DNA of 64,000 nt from Bedellia somnulentella (lineage: Eukaryota; Arthropoda; Insecta; Lepidoptera; Bedelliidae). Below are positions 43,273-56,001 of the stretch, piece by piece. Location: positions 10,152,567-10,216,566 of the forward strand of contig OY755170.1 in NCBI GenBank assembly GCA_963576735.1, written 5' to 3'. The stretch's first letter is position 1; each line of letters starts with the position of its first letter. The notes under the pieces are model-generated. The model did not search any database. It saw nothing but the letters and a program-made list of their open reading frames with translations, and was not told the DNA's origin. The position numbers and the translations under genes were made by a program.

Positions 43273-44200
43273 TGTGGTTTTTTCATCATTTACAAACCTA
43301 GAGAAAAACTGCTTGATTTATACGACCATAAAGCGTTCTCACATAATGATGATTTTGTATAATATGCAAAAATAAAACTCAAAAAAAGAATGATACACCT
43401 TGTAATAAGGCTAAATCAAGACTTATTACAATGTGAATATTCTGAAATCAAGTCAAAAAACGCCACCTGGCCTGTCTGCGGTTCAAAACGACTGAACCTC
43501 TGCCGCTACTTCGGAGATGTACGTCGTAAATTGTGAGTAAATATATTTTTCAGCCTTAATTTCTTTTTCTAGTGATTGTTTTAACTGTGCAAACAAGTTA
43601 TTGAAAGTATAGGTCAAGCATGCAAGCAAATCTTTCGACGAAAATTTATCTGAACCGGATGAACTCAGCTTTAAAGTAAAAGTTTATTAATAAAAACATA
43701 AATTCAACTTTTCAATCATATAAACAAAATGAAAAAGCACAATATTCTAGCGCTTTCACTTATTGTTTACAAATATTACTTGCTTTTCTCGATTACATCG
43801 CCAATATACGCTTGCTTCTATGAAATCCTTTACGGGCGAGCCGGGAAAGTGGTGATTTTCATTTTTGTTGTAGGAAAACAGATGTCGCTGTAGAAAATTA
43901 CATCGCGGTATGAATTCTTTTTTTTCAGAGTATATATACTCGGGCAAACAATATAAAAGTAGAAAAGGAAGTCACTCCTTTTTGTAGACTAAATGATATT
44001 TACATAAACTTTAGTATTTTTGAAGCCTCCCCTGTTGTTAATACAATAGACGGGGCTAATAAATCTCTAATTATTTGCATCTATCTCATGTAGTCTGGAG
44101 AATTTATCATCATAAATTTTTGACGCATCCGTTCGAATTAAATATATAAAAGAAAGAAAACTTGTATTTTTATATCAGATTTACAACATATGGCGGGGAA
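43273..44200. other. Intergenic, no recognised feature
   Basis: AT-rich; nothing coding or repeated elsewhere in the window was recognised. Confidence 0.4.
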
Positions 44201-44204
44201 GTTT

Positions 44205-44580
44205 TAATTTTTTTTGAACTAGCGGTAATCGAACCCCTGACCTCCCGGTATACGCCCCCGTCGCTCTGCTCTGAGCTATAGTGTCAAGTGCCTACTAATG
44301 TAAAATTCTTCTTTCCTTTGTTCCTTTTACTCTTTTTAAGTAGTGTTAGCGTTCCCTACCTCCGAATTTTTTACAATTTCGGAAGGCCAATTCGTAAGGT
44401 ACAGACCTTTACAGATAGAATGCAAATGTTTAGAACGCCTAACTATCACATAATCCGAATGTTTATTTCATGAAAACCTTATGTGGAGATAATTACTGAT
44501 AAATAAAGGTAAGCGTTAATCGAACCCACGACCTTCGGGTATACGTCCCCGTCGCTCTGGCAATTGAGCTATAATGTCAA
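44205..44580 (-). repeat. Dimeric tRNA-like element (family of 19488-19825)
   Basis: Two antisense tRNA-like parts, at 44215-44286 (GGTAATCGAACCCCTGACC to CTGAGCTATAGTGTC) and 44515-44578 (GTTAATCGAACCCACGACC to GCAATTGAGCTATAATGTC). Between them is the body shared with the Amt intron 11 element (CCTACCTCCGAATTTTT, AACGCCTAACTATCACATAA). Both tRNA-like parts carry substitutions in the stems. Confidence 0.65.
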
Positions 44581-44659
44581 ATTCTTGAAATGCTTATTCT
44601 ACAACTGTTCAAACCTGGCGAACAAATGTTTAAACCTTGTTGGATTTATATCGTGAGTA

Positions 44660-44840
44660 TCCAAGAATTCAAGAACCCTTTTAGTGTGATACGTATTTTT
44701 AAGTCAATTGTTTTGGGTAATGTGGAATACGCCTCAGTTATACGGTCACCTTTTTATAATGTGTTAAACATAGATAGACTTAAATCAATTCAGAAATGTT
44801 CGTTCGTACTGTTTGTGCTCAGTTTGGCTCGAGACGGCGT
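44660..44840 (+). pseudogene. Short LINE ORF2 fragment
   Basis: Codes FKSIVLGNVEYASVIRSPFY and IDRLKSIQKC, matching the region after the RT domain of jockey/R1-like LINEs (a Leu-Glu-Tyr-Ala block, then an IxRxxSxQK block). About 50 residues only. Confidence 0.6.
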
Positions 44841-44849
44841 TTAAGTGGG

Positions 44850-46160
44850 TGCGCTTTTTCTTTCATAACTTTTTAACTCCTATCATCGGAGGTCCGAAAT
44901 GTTTCACATACCATTTATAATCATAATGATCAGTCTTCATAAAAAAATCAAGTCATAAATATTGAAAAATATAATCATCGAAATTCATAATATCACTAAT
45001 TATACACTTTGTATTCAATAATATTTGTTTTAATATATTTGTTTATACTAATGACCGACGATATAATAATTTCAATGAATAACTTAAATTTTTATTCAAG
45101 AATAATTAAAAATACTTACACAGACAATTCACAACCTAAATTAAAATATAAAACTAAATAAATACCTACTAAAGATGGAAAATTTCATGAAATTCATCGC
45201 TCTCGCAGAACGGTATAATATTCATAAATGTTTTTTAGTCTAATATTTAAAAAAATATTATCAATTCTATGTGTTTTTATCTATATTTGCTTGCTTGTTT
45301 GTATGCTTGCTCGCTTGGTTGCATGTAAAGGGGATGCAGGGGTTGCGCCCCTTGCTTGGGTGGGTCGCAGGCAAAGAAAAGTTAAGTCACATTTAGCTAG
45401 GTTAGGTTAGGTTAGATTATGTTTAAAACGAGCGAGCGAAGCGCAGCGAAGCGAGCACCTTAAATGCATGATTCATGCCTACTTGCATGCATGCTTGCTG
45501 GTTTATCGTAGTAACGATATTATTAATAAAAATAATATGATCATTGAATGTTATGAAGAAAAAAATTCTTGAAAATAATACGGTTTCAAAAAGATTCTTG
45601 GTTGTTACAGTATTAATACAAAAACTATGATCACTAACTGTTATGAATTCCGTTGGTAGTATTAAAAATGTATGAATAAATAAAGTATGAAAAATAAAAT
45701 TATGAAGAGTGATTATTATGAACATAAATCGTTAGTAAGACGACAAATATGATTTAGAATTTTATGTGAGCCAATATGGACCCCGTTTAAGTTCATACGA
45801 GAATAGATATAGTCATTTTCATCTTGACAATCTGCTAATTCGTAGGCAAATGCATGACCTTACCATTTAATATAAAATTATACATCACAACTGGTATCAT
45901 ATCTAGAATAAAATACAACATTTTAATATAATACAACTTTTATAAAATACATCCGATATGCTGAATACTCGTAGTCACTGATCGCCGGTAGGCAGGCACT
46001 CACTGAAAATCAGGGTTGTGAGTCTTACAAGCTCAGCTGTGCTCAGTTGGTGCCTAATCGCTGTTATACTGGCACAACAATATTTTAACTTTTTTGATTC
46101 TGTAAATTATGTCATGTGTTTTTATTTTATTTTCATCTTTTTCAATTATTATATGTTTTT
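44850..46160. other. Intergenic AT-rich DNA with a TTAGG run
   Basis: No gene. At 45398-45415 TAGGTTAGGTTAGGTTAG is a short run of the insect telomere repeat. Next to it is GCGAGCGAAGCGCAGCGAAG, a low-complexity string. Confidence 0.45.
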
Positions 46161-46166
46161 ATCTAA

Positions 46167-46412
46167 GCCGTGCCGCTTAGAATAGCACTACCCCGTTTCA
46201 ACCGATGGGTGAACGTAAGAGGCGACTAAAGGTATTGGGGCTTTAAAGGGATTTTTGGGCGATGCGGCTGGAGACCCATCACCAACAACATTTACTTTAC
46301 CATCCTTTCCCCACTCAATTTTCCAAATGTGGCTGAGGAATTTCTAATTCCTTAGCTCTGGCTACCCCTTCTAGGGATTTATAGCCGTGAGTATATGTAT
46401 GTATGTATGTTT
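46167..46412 (+). repeat. Family A copy, full length
   Basis: GCCGCTTAGAATAGCACTAC to GCCGTGAGTATATGTATGTA. Confidence 0.8.
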
Positions 46413-47520
46413 TGTCTAAGGTGTTATTTTAAGTTTTAGTATTTTTGTGTGTTATTTTTGTATCCGATGAAATGGCGAATAAATGTATTTTCTTTTTACA
46501 CCATATAAGATGCACCAAAATGTTCTATCGTTTCTAACATAAGAAGCATGAACATTTAATAGCAATACATGTCTTTTGCACATTTTTATACTAAAATATG
46601 GTATATATTTTATTATTCTTTACAAAAACAATTGAAAACACTAGAAGAAAAACTGACGTGTATTTGATACAAATTGTAACGTAACGTTTTGAAAGATATA
46701 TTCCCTTGCTAAGGTAATAAATAGTAAATATATATAGATAAAAAAAAAATTGAACAAGTCTACTTTAAATATCTTTAATTTACATTGTTAATAATCATTT
46801 TTGTTATGAAATGGTAGCGCAGGGATTGATAAGTTTAGGACGGTTTATTTACTTAAATTTATAGGTATTCATCGTTTTCGTTTATAACCGAAACACTTTT
46901 GTTAAAATACTTGTTTTGTTTTGTAGTATCAAATTTGATGTAGATGATAATTAAATTTTCAAAATTGTTTTTTGCAGAATTCCAAACAATGGTGACCATC
47001 TGCGATTTCGAGGAATTCTACAAGATATTCTTAAAAGTATAACTTATTAAACTGCACTTTCTACTATATATTTCTTGAAAAACACTATTATCGTTACAAC
47101 TATGCTGTCACTTTATTCAAAACACTTGAGAAGATTTAGTAGGGGTTATTATACCCTACTAGAATTATCAGAGTGGCATTCCATGGAGACAAGACCAGTA
47201 TTTTCATCTGGTCTTATAAAATGCTTGTGCACCATACATCTCCAAATTGATCTTTGGACCAGTTTTCATGCCAGCTGGACTACTTTTTTTTTAATAATTG
47301 GCATCTCTATTCCAACTGAGACGTGGAAGTCAGCCTCATAGGGATGGAATTTTAAAAAAACCCTTCCTAGGAATCTTTATACTAAAGTTCAAGTTTCGAG
47401 CTAAGTACAGTAATTTAGGCTGTGGTTGATCTTATCTAAGACTGTCAGTCCGTTTTAGCTTTATAATATTTATATTTATATCATATATGGCATCTGTGAT
47501 ACTTCAATGCATAAGAACAT
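46413..47520. other. Intergenic, no recognised feature
   Basis: A TTTTTTGCAG followed by a short open stretch (46978-47042) resembles an exon but matches nothing I know. An 88-codon frame at 47075-47341 has no domain. Confidence 0.4.
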
Positions 47521-47765
47521 TCGGCCTACACCAATTTGTCTTTTCTAAGGAAATATTTGTGGTTATTTATCATGGTTGTTAAAGGTGAGGGAAAACGGCG
47601 ATAGGCCTGCCCCCTATCACGTGAGTACACTGTCCATGCAAAACGTGGGTACTGGATACTCTGAACATCAGGTAACAAAGTCACGTGATGTTCAGAAGTA
47701 TTAGTACCTCTGCCAACCCCTTCGGGGATATTCGGAGCGAACGTTTATGTTATGTTATGTTATTA
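47521..47765 (+). repeat. SINE B, head missing, internally deleted
   Basis: TCGGCCTACACCAATTTGTC, a jump to GAAAACGGCGATAGGCCTGC, then the standard end and an ATGTT-repeat tail (about four units). Confidence 0.75.
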
Positions 47766-47869
47766 TGTTATGTTATTTTTAACATTTTTAATTTGATTCA
47801 AATTGTAAAACAACTTTAATTTCGCAATCTGGAATGTCATAGAAATAAAGAAAAAAGCTAAGAATAATC

Positions 47870-48650
47870 CATTTTTAATCAAACTTATAACAGTTATATT
47901 AATTAAGCTACGTGTCGGCTAAGACTAACTTACTAGCACTAACCCATTTCTTCCTGCAAATGTTATTATAGGCGACTTAAACTTGTGGGGCTATATAAGA
48001 GATTTCCGGGCAATGTGGCTGAAGACACATCAGCAAAAATCTTTTATTTCTCTATCTTTACTCCTGTCATCTTTTAAAAGTGGCTGGAGAGTTTCTTATT
48101 CTAAAGCTGTGAGTAGCACTTTTTGGGATTACAAGATTATATTAATTAATCTTGCATCAATATGATAAATCAGAACTGAAAATGACAGACTTTTATCTTA
48201 ATCTTGTTTTGGCTCTCCATTTCGCAGTAAGACACAACCTCAAATCTCCGACATCTTTATGTTATCCTAGTACATTGCGGATACTTTAACCGTTATCTTC
48301 AATTTAATTTGAATTCAAAATACGCAATGATTTATTTTTACGTTGACATTATAATATTATTCTTACGTGGAGTATAAACTTTTTGTTTAACGAAAATCGC
48401 TTTGAAATGTAGATGGATATTTGTAGCTGATTGAATAACTTTGTATAACTTTTTTCAGATATATGGCTGTTTAAAAAAGTGAGTTAACAAAAGAGGATGC
48501 CGTTTGGGTATTTTTGCCAGTTTTTTCTACAAGTTGTCTTTTTTAAACATATATTAATAATTAATTTATCAAGATTTTCAACGGTATGGGAAAACATCAC
48601 GACCCACATAGCTGAGTTGTAACTCATGTGACAGTGTATTCCTATCAGCC
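47870..48650 (+). repeat. Family H mosaic unit, diverged
   Basis: A TTATATTAATTAAGCTACGT block, a diverged family A-like part (GTCGGCTAAGACTAACTTAC to GCACTTTTTGGGATTAC, 47912-48130), module alpha (48235-48310, CATCTTTATGTTATCCTAGT) and a SINE B-like relic ending CATGTGACAGTGTATTCC. First unit of the right-hand array. Confidence 0.6.
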
Positions 48651-48656
48651 GTCTTA

Positions 48657-49409
48657 GGGCCAGTTTTTTGATCCGTGGTTAACTCAACAATTTGTTAAAT
48701 ATCGTAACTATTAGTTAAATGTCAGCAAAATACATTTTTTGACCCGTGGTTAGAGTAACTAATGGTCAAATATCGAACCATTAGTTAAAAAAGTTAACTA
48801 CTCAAGATTGGAGGGTTAAACAAGATGGCCGCTGGTTATTTGTATAATAGCAGCTGTTTGTCAGACATTTGAGATGAATTTGAACATAGTTACAGATCCA
48901 CAAACTTTTAAAACAAGAAAAGTTTGTGGATCTGTAGATACTTTGATGTCGAAAGTTCGTCAGAAGAAGAAGACAATGATATTATATTACAATGTGTGTT
49001 GATGAGAAGGTTCAAAATATTTAGGCCACGCCATCCGCCGTTAGAAACCTGGGATTATGTAGATTTTTGTCATCGTTACCACCTATCGAAGGAAGCAGTA
49101 CTCTGCATTGTTACTGAAATTGGGAATGATCCTAAAACGCACACTCTCAGTTACATACATACATACATATACTCACGGCTATAAATCCCTTGATTTATCA
49201 TCTTGCATTTCAGATACTTTGTATAGGCTATCTTATACATCACTGGTCATTGTTCATTGCACTGTCAACAAATTGACCAATTGTTAAGTTTGACTATAGT
49301 TAAAAAAGACATGAAAAATGGATTTACGATTTAACTACTGGTTAGTCATTTAACTATAGTCAATGTAACAAATGGTTATATTTTTAACTCCGGATCAAAA
49401 AACTGGCCC
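48657..49409 (+). mobile_element. Harbinger-like element with transposase remnant
   Basis: TIRs GGGCCAGTTTTTTGATCC and GGATCAAAAAACTGGCCC; TTA on the left (48654-48656). Its ends match the two short MITE copies at 49414 and 52933. It keeps an internal part that they lack, with a coding remnant at about 48936-49150. Confidence 0.7.
48936..49152 (+). pseudogene. PIF/Harbinger-type transposase N-terminal remnant
   Basis: Codes an acidic run (ESSSEEEDND), then RPRHPPLETWDYVDFCHRYH and LSKEAVLCIVTEIG, like the FxxRYRLSKxxVxxLxxxI helix of PIF/Harbinger transposases. The frame is cut by a family A tail fragment (ACATACATACATATACTCAC, 49155-49190). The catalytic domain is absent. Confidence 0.5.
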
Positions 49410-49413
49410 TTTA

Positions 49414-49641
49414 GGGCCAGTTTTTTGATCCGTGGTTAACTCAACCATTTGTTAAAAATCGTAACTATTAGTTAAATATCAGCCAAATGCATTTTTTGAC
49501 CCGTGGTTAGAGTAACTAATGTCAAATATCGAACCAAAATGGATTTACGATTTGACTACTGGTTAGACATTTAACTATAGTCAATGTCACGTCAATGTAA
49601 CAAATGGTTATATTTTTAACTACGGATCAAAAAACTGGCCC
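49414..49641. mobile_element. Harbinger-type MITE, copy 2
   Basis: Same TIRs, TTA target duplication at 49411-49413 and 49642-49644, 228 bp. It sits directly after the larger element. Confidence 0.85.
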
Positions 49642-51100
49642 TTAATGTATTATCTCGAGAAAGCTAATTAATAATAACCCGTGGTTTGCAATAAATCTTA
49701 ACTCAGTATTACCTACATACATGCGTGATTAAAGCGTGACAAAACAGGAGAAACAATTTTGAAATCGTTTTTCAATGGAATTTAATCCCATATTTAACGG
49801 TTTAAATACTCCATTATTACTAAGCGCGTATAAAGACGAAGAAGTACGAAATGAAAATACTCTCTTTTACACATAGATACACCCACATAAAAGCACGCAC
49901 ACAGTCGCACCACGCATACACCGACTTTCCAATAATAACTGGTTAATTTTTAGTCATCTCTAACCAACATTTATTTTAATATACCTTTATCCCAAATCAT
50001 AAATTTCTAAAACTAAAACTCTAACTACCACTCCTTTTTAAACGCCATGTGTTTAGGTATGTAGGTAATTAAATCATTATTTGCATTACACACACTACCA
50101 TGATGACGCACATACATTAAGTAAGTTCTTAATTTTATTTCTACCCTCAATCCACAATAACATATAACCGCAAATCTCCTACATCTTTATAGTATCCTAG
50201 TACACCACTGACATTTCAGCCGTTAATTTTCAATATGATTTAAATTCAAACGAGTCAACGGTTTCTCTTTGGATAGACATCTGTGTTATTAGTACTTGAA
50301 TCAAAACAGTTGAAAAAATCTCTATCCTTAAGCATAGATGGATGAAGGCAGCACAGTACCAGTCGTTGAGGATGTCTTTGGGGAGGCCTATATCCAGTGG
50401 ACCTCTAGTGGCTGACTTGTTCCCGTCTTAATACCATGATTATGGTTTCAGTCCACACAGTTCACATTGCGCGCGGCCTTCCACAATGCATCGTCTGGGT
50501 CGTGGCCAGAACAGAACAATTGTCAATATGTCACTTTTTTCCTCTATCTATTATTAGTTCAATAGGCACTTGGCAAGAACCCAATTTATCAAGTTCCCAA
50601 TTGTGGAATAAAACATGTAATACTTCCATTGGATATTATCTCCTACCTTCTCATGTTGTCTTGGTACATTACGGATATTAAAAACCGTTAAAAATTTCAA
50701 ATTCCAATTTCACTTCAAGTAGTCTGTGTAGACTGTATTTTGGTATGTTTTCATTTTATTTGTGCGCACGCGCACAGCTGTCGGTTATGCCGGGATAAGA
50801 TTGAAACAATATATCAGATTTATTAATTCTACCCTCCCTTGATTTGCTTCAAAGCAACTTCAAATCTCTTACACGTTTCTGGTAGCTTGGTAGTTATCCG
50901 TTTTCTAGTGTACCTAATGAAATTACTGACTTAGCCCTTAGTAAAAACCCATAATGGCTAGATCGCATTTGTGAAACAAACAAGTACTACTTTGATTGAA
51001 CGAAATCTCCTACTTTTTCATGTTGTCTTAGTATCTGCCAGATATTGGTAGTCGTTAAAAACGGTTATGAATTTAGTTTTATTTAGAGCCGGTGTATTTC
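49642..51100. repeat. Family H array, strongly diverged units
   Basis: Module alpha relics: 50143-50225 (TTTCTACCCTCAATCC, TACATCTTTATAGTATCCTA), 50640-50690 (TCATGTTGTCTTGGTACATT), 50827-50915 (TCTACCCTCCCTTG), and 51003-51065 (TTTTTCATGTTGTCTTAGTA). Spacers are not alignable by eye. Confidence 0.5.
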
Positions 51101-51164
51101 GTGGTTTTTATTATAGTATGGGAGGCGAAGCGGGGATTTTTGAAGTGACTCGAGCATATCAGTA

Positions 51165-51797
51165 GTGTGTGAGCGTTATGCATCGGAACATGGCCTAAGG
51201 TACAATGTCCAAAAGAGTGTGTTGTTGGCTTTTAAGTCAAAAGGCAAACAATACTCTCACATACCATCAGTTGCGCTCTACGGTAATCCGCTTAGTACTG
51301 TAACGGAATTTAAATATCTTGGACATTGTATCAATTCGGACCTCAATGATGATATTGATATAAACAGGGAACGTAGGGCGCTGTCTGTCAGATGCAATAT
51401 GTTGGCTCGCCGGTTTGCACGGTGTTCTAGAGAGGTAAAAGTCGCTCTATTCAGAGCCTTTTGCCAATCTTTTTATACTTGCTCCCTGTGGGTCACATAT
51501 ACGCAGAAGGCATACAACGCGCTACGTGTGCAGTATAATAACGCGTTTAGAGTGCTGTTAGGGCTGCCCAGGTATTGCAGTGCGTCTGGCATGTTTGCGG
51601 AGGGGCGCGTGGATGATTTCTACACTATCCTCCGGAAGCGTGTCGCGTCCATTATGCGCAGAACTTGGGACAGCTCGAATACACTTGTTAGGGTGTTGGT
51701 CAATAAGTATGACGATCCCATGTATAAACACTGGGTATATGTGCAACAGGATACTAGGGAACCGATTCATGCTAGGTTCGGCATATATTGTAAATAG
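51165..51797 (+). pseudogene. LINE ORF2 C-terminal fragment (about 210 aa)
   Basis: Open frame with no genuine start (first codon GTG), ending TAG at 51795-51797. Codes YASEHGLRYNVQKSVLLAFK, EFKYLGHCINSDLNDD, RRALSVRCNMLARRFARCS, AFCQSFYTCSLWVTYTQKAY and YNNAFRVLLGLPR, the region after the RT YADD motif in a common lepidopteran non-LTR family. The RT core itself is missing, so this is a 5'-truncated insertion. Confidence 0.75.
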
Positions 51798-51839
51798 TGT
51801 TATTTTGTTTTATTTTCTTTTTATTAGAACGGTTTATCT

Positions 51840-52932
51840 TTAGATAGACAACCATGTTATTAGTACTTCAAACAAAAACTTAAAAAAATACACAAACTAC
51901 CATGCATTTGACTTGGACTCGATACACACACATATACGATAAGTTATAATTTTTCTTTCTACCCTCTGTTGTTATTGAATTACGGCCACAAAACCTCTTA
52001 CATCTTCATAATAGCCTAATACACTTCCGATATATTTATCCGTTAAAACTACCATTTGAAATATATATTATTTTAAACTTACTTTAGTTGGTGATAAACC
52101 CCTTTGTATCCATGTTTAAAAAAAATGGGCCGACGGACGCTTATGATTATGACGTTTTTGATATCTTAAATATATTAGATATACACGCATTATAGAAAAA
52201 ATGTAGCGAAGCATTATTTCTATTCAAACCTTATGAAAAATATATTAATTAAGCTATTTAGTGTCGCCTAAGATTAGCACTAACCATTTGTTCCCGGAGG
52301 TATCGTAAGAGGCGACTTAAGACTTTTGGAACTATATAAAAGATTGTTGGAAGATGTGACTGAAGGTCCCACCATTATTTATTTCTCAATGTTTTCTCCA
52401 CACATCTTCCAAAAAGGCTAGAGAATAATGTTTATTTTTTATTTCTTATTTTCACTGAAGCAAGGAATCTCATTCTATACATTCTCAGTTTGAACTAGGT
52501 ACGACAATTTTTAATTATTATTATTTTTTGGAAATTACAATATTTTAGATAGGAATTCCATAGGCAAAGTTGTTAAGTTTGATGTACTTTATCGATTTAT
52601 AATATAAAAAGGGTATGTTAAAAAAGCGAGGTCTAGGCCAATTGGATTTATTTTCAAACTACAGATTGACTAGTATGACATTTTCCTTATCTAAAATACT
52701 AGATAAGGAACTACTAGATATATTGTAAAAAATACAGCAAACAAACAATTCAATATATAACAATAATATTAATAAAGCCATGTAGCGACTGGTAAGAATA
52801 TCACTAAAATATTTCTTCATGTTCAATTTGATTTAAATTCAAAATAGGTAACGGTTTCTGTGTTGTCGTTTACGTTGACATGGATATTATTCATATGCAA
52901 AATGTACTCCTTTTAACGAGCTTCTTAACTTA
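51840..52932 (+). repeat. Family H array, diverged units
   Basis: Module beta-type at about 51955-52045 (TTTCTACCCTCTGTTG, CTCTTACATCTTCATAATAG), a family A-like relic at 52255-52420 (TTAGTGTCGCCTAAGATTAG), and a unit start at 52735-52800. Confidence 0.55.
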
Positions 52933-53150
52933 GGGCCAGTTTTTTGATCCGTGGTTAACTCAACAATTTGTTAAATATCGTAACTATCAGTTAGATATCA
53001 GCAAAATGCATTTTTTGACCCGCGGTTAGAGTAACTAATGGTCAAATATAGAACCAAAATGGATTTACGATTTAACTACTGGTTAGTCATTTAACTATAG
53101 TCAATGTAACAAATGGTTATATTTTTAACTCCGGATCAAAAAACTGGCCC
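52933..53150. mobile_element. Harbinger-type MITE, copy 3
   Basis: TIRs as above, TTA duplication at 52930-52932 and 53151-53153, 218 bp. Very similar to copy 2. Confidence 0.85.
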
Positions 53151-53279
53151 TTAGAAGAATAACATAAAAAAATAATATAGAAGGATATTTCTAGTTAATT
53201 GAACGATTTGCTGATGATATAGCCATTTTCGAATATTTGAACATTAAAATGAGTGTATTTAAGAAAAGAATATTACATA

Positions 53280-55746
53280 AATTACTTTTTGTCGTATGAC
53301 TTACAAAGTTTTTTGCGACCAATGGTTCGAATCCTGGATCGGGGCTTTTTTCATAACCATATCTGAGGTTAATTTATCAAGATTATGGGAAAACATCATG
53401 AGGAAATCAATATGGCTAAGTTATACTTATATATATTTTAAAATCTCTTTTCAATGGAATTTAACGCTAAAAATAAACCATTAGTACTAAGCGCGTATAA
53501 AGACGGAGAAGATAAATTTCAGTTGTTTGCCTCGATAGCTCGACTTTTTATGATAATTATACTACTACTCTCTCTTTCACATACACGAACACTCACATAA
53601 AGGCACGCACACAGTCCCACCACTTATATTACTTGCACTTAGACCGACTCTCCAATAACTTAAGTCAACTAGGTGCGTTAACTGGTTTATTTTTAATCAT
53701 CTCTTACCATCATTTATTTCACCTTGACACGCATACATATGCGATAAGTTACAATTTTTCTTTCTACCCTCTCTTGTTCAGTGAATCACTGCCACAAAAC
53801 CTCTTACATCTTCATAATAGCCTAGTACACTTCCGATACATTTATCTGTTAAAAACAACAATTTGAGACATACGTTATTTCAAAGAATCTTTGTTTCAAA
53901 CTTACTTTAATTGGTCATACTCATAAACCTATTTGTATCGTATCCCTATTTACTAAAATTGGGCGGACGAACGCTCATGATGTTTATGCACTCCTAAATA
54001 TATTAGATATATAAAAAAAATTGCGAAGAATTATTTTAATGCAAATTTTATAAGAATAAATTAATTAACCTATAAGGTGTCGGCTAAGATTAGCACTTAC
54101 CATTTATTCCAGCAGGTAGCGTAAAAGGCCACTTCGACTTTTGGAGCTATATACTTTTTAGCTAGAGAATTTCTAATTAGATTACTACTTTTTGGGATTA
54201 AAAGCCGCGCATTTACATAGGTAATTAGTTTTTGTTGTTGAATCAGTTTGAATTAGTTTTCATAGACGCTATTTGTATTTTCCTTGGACTTGACACACAT
54301 ACATATGTGATATGTAGGATATTATTTTTCTTCTTAATCTCCATTGTTCAGTGAATTACGGCTGCAAAACCTATTACATCTTAATTATATCCTAGTATAA
54401 TTCTGATATATTTAGCCGTTATGCCTCATTTTGCTTATGCCAATTTGATTTAAATTTTAAACTACGAACGGACGAGAATGACGTTTACGCAATCATAAAT
54501 ATATTAGACATTATAGTTAATAAATGCGCCAAAGAATTCATTTTATAACAATTATATTAATTAAGCTATGTAATGAAGGGTAAGAATAGCAACTTACCCA
54601 TTTTTTTACGCGGGTGTCGTAAGAGACGACTTAGACTATTGGCTTATGTAAGAAATTGCTGGGCAATTTAGCTGGAGACCCATCTCCAACGATCATTTCC
54701 CCAATGATCTTCCGTTCCAAAGCTTTGACTACCGCTTTTCGGCCACAAAAGCTGTGTGTTTATGTATGTATAAATAAATCTTGCATCAATATGGTAAATC
54801 AACATCGAACATCGCTCAGACTCATAGCAGCACTAGTATAAAAGACCTAACCAAGGATTACACCTCTACCATGATGAGGATAGTATGGTCATAGACCACC
54901 ACAATAGTGCAAGTTGACAGATATATACGACTAGTACCTTCTAGTAATTTGTGGAGGCCAGTTCCTACAGCCCAACATGCCTCACGAAGCGAGGATCAAA
55001 GGGTAGGAACTACTAAATTTGGCAAGCATATCTACAATTTGCTAACCACGTTATTTTTATCTTGAGAGTATATGAACGGCGGATACGAAAACACATGGCA
55101 AAGTACAACTCAGCCTTATGAGTTTCTCATTATGTTTTCCCTCACCGTTCACAATTCATATAAATCAATCACACATATAACTATAAAAAAGGCCCAATTC
55201 AGGGTTTGAACAATTTGTTGCTATAACTAGCTAAAAATACGTTTACTGTAGAAAATCAACAATTAGAACCTTGTTTTACATACAACATGAATGTCAACGT
55301 AAAAAGAAACCGTTGCCTGGTTTGGTAGTTTCAAATCAAATTGAATATTAACGGCTAAAATATCCGCAATGTACTAGGATAACATAAAGATGTATGAGAT
55401 TTGCGGCCGTTATTGCAGTATAGAGGGTAGAAATAGATTGAAGAAAATATCCTAAGCATGTGCGTCATCCTATGATGGTGTGCGAATAAATTCAAGCACT
55501 TCCATGTTTGACTTGGACATGACACGCACACATATGCGACAAACAAGTTATAATTTTTCTTACTACCCTCCATTAGTGATATATGGCGGCAAAACCTCTC
55601 ACATCTTCATAATATCCTAGTATAGGTCCGATAAATTTAGCCGTTACGACTCCAATTTCAAACTAACTTGGATTGGTCATAAACACATTTGAATCCACAT
55701 ATACAAATATTGGGCGGACGGGCGAGTCTAATATTTTCGCACTCTT
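53280..55746 (+). repeat. Family H array, several units
   Basis: SINE B-like relic (53330-53430), beta-type modules at 53755-53850 (TTTCTACCCTCTCTTG) and 54330-54425, family A-like relics at 54070-54200 and 54565-54760, a second SINE B-like relic (55090-55220), then a close inverted alpha/beta pair at 55340-55640. Units become more similar to those at 57-62 kb toward the right. Confidence 0.6.
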
Positions 55747-55755
55747 AAATATAAG

Positions 55756-56001
55756 CTGTGTAGTGTCGGCTTAGAATAGCACTACACCATTTCATCCGGT
55801 TGGTGTACGTAAGAGGCGACTAACGGTATTGGGGCTTTTAAGGGATTTTTGGGCGATGCGGCTGGAGACCCATCACCAACAACCTTTATTTTACCATCTT
55901 TTCCCCTCTCAGCTTTCCAATCGTGGCTGAGGAATTTCGGATTCCTTAGCTCTGGCTACCCCTTCTAGGAATTTATAGCCGTGAGTGTATGTATGTATGT
56001 T
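55756..56001 (+). repeat. Family A insertion in family H, 9-bp TSD
   Basis: Flanked by AAATATAAG at 55747-55755 and 56002-56010. The same insertion point is occupied at 58531 and 61196. Confidence 0.85.

Noticed and set aside
46978..47042. A terminal exon after TTTTTTGCAG
   Set aside because: The coding stretch is about 20 codons, matches nothing, and no partner exons are seen.
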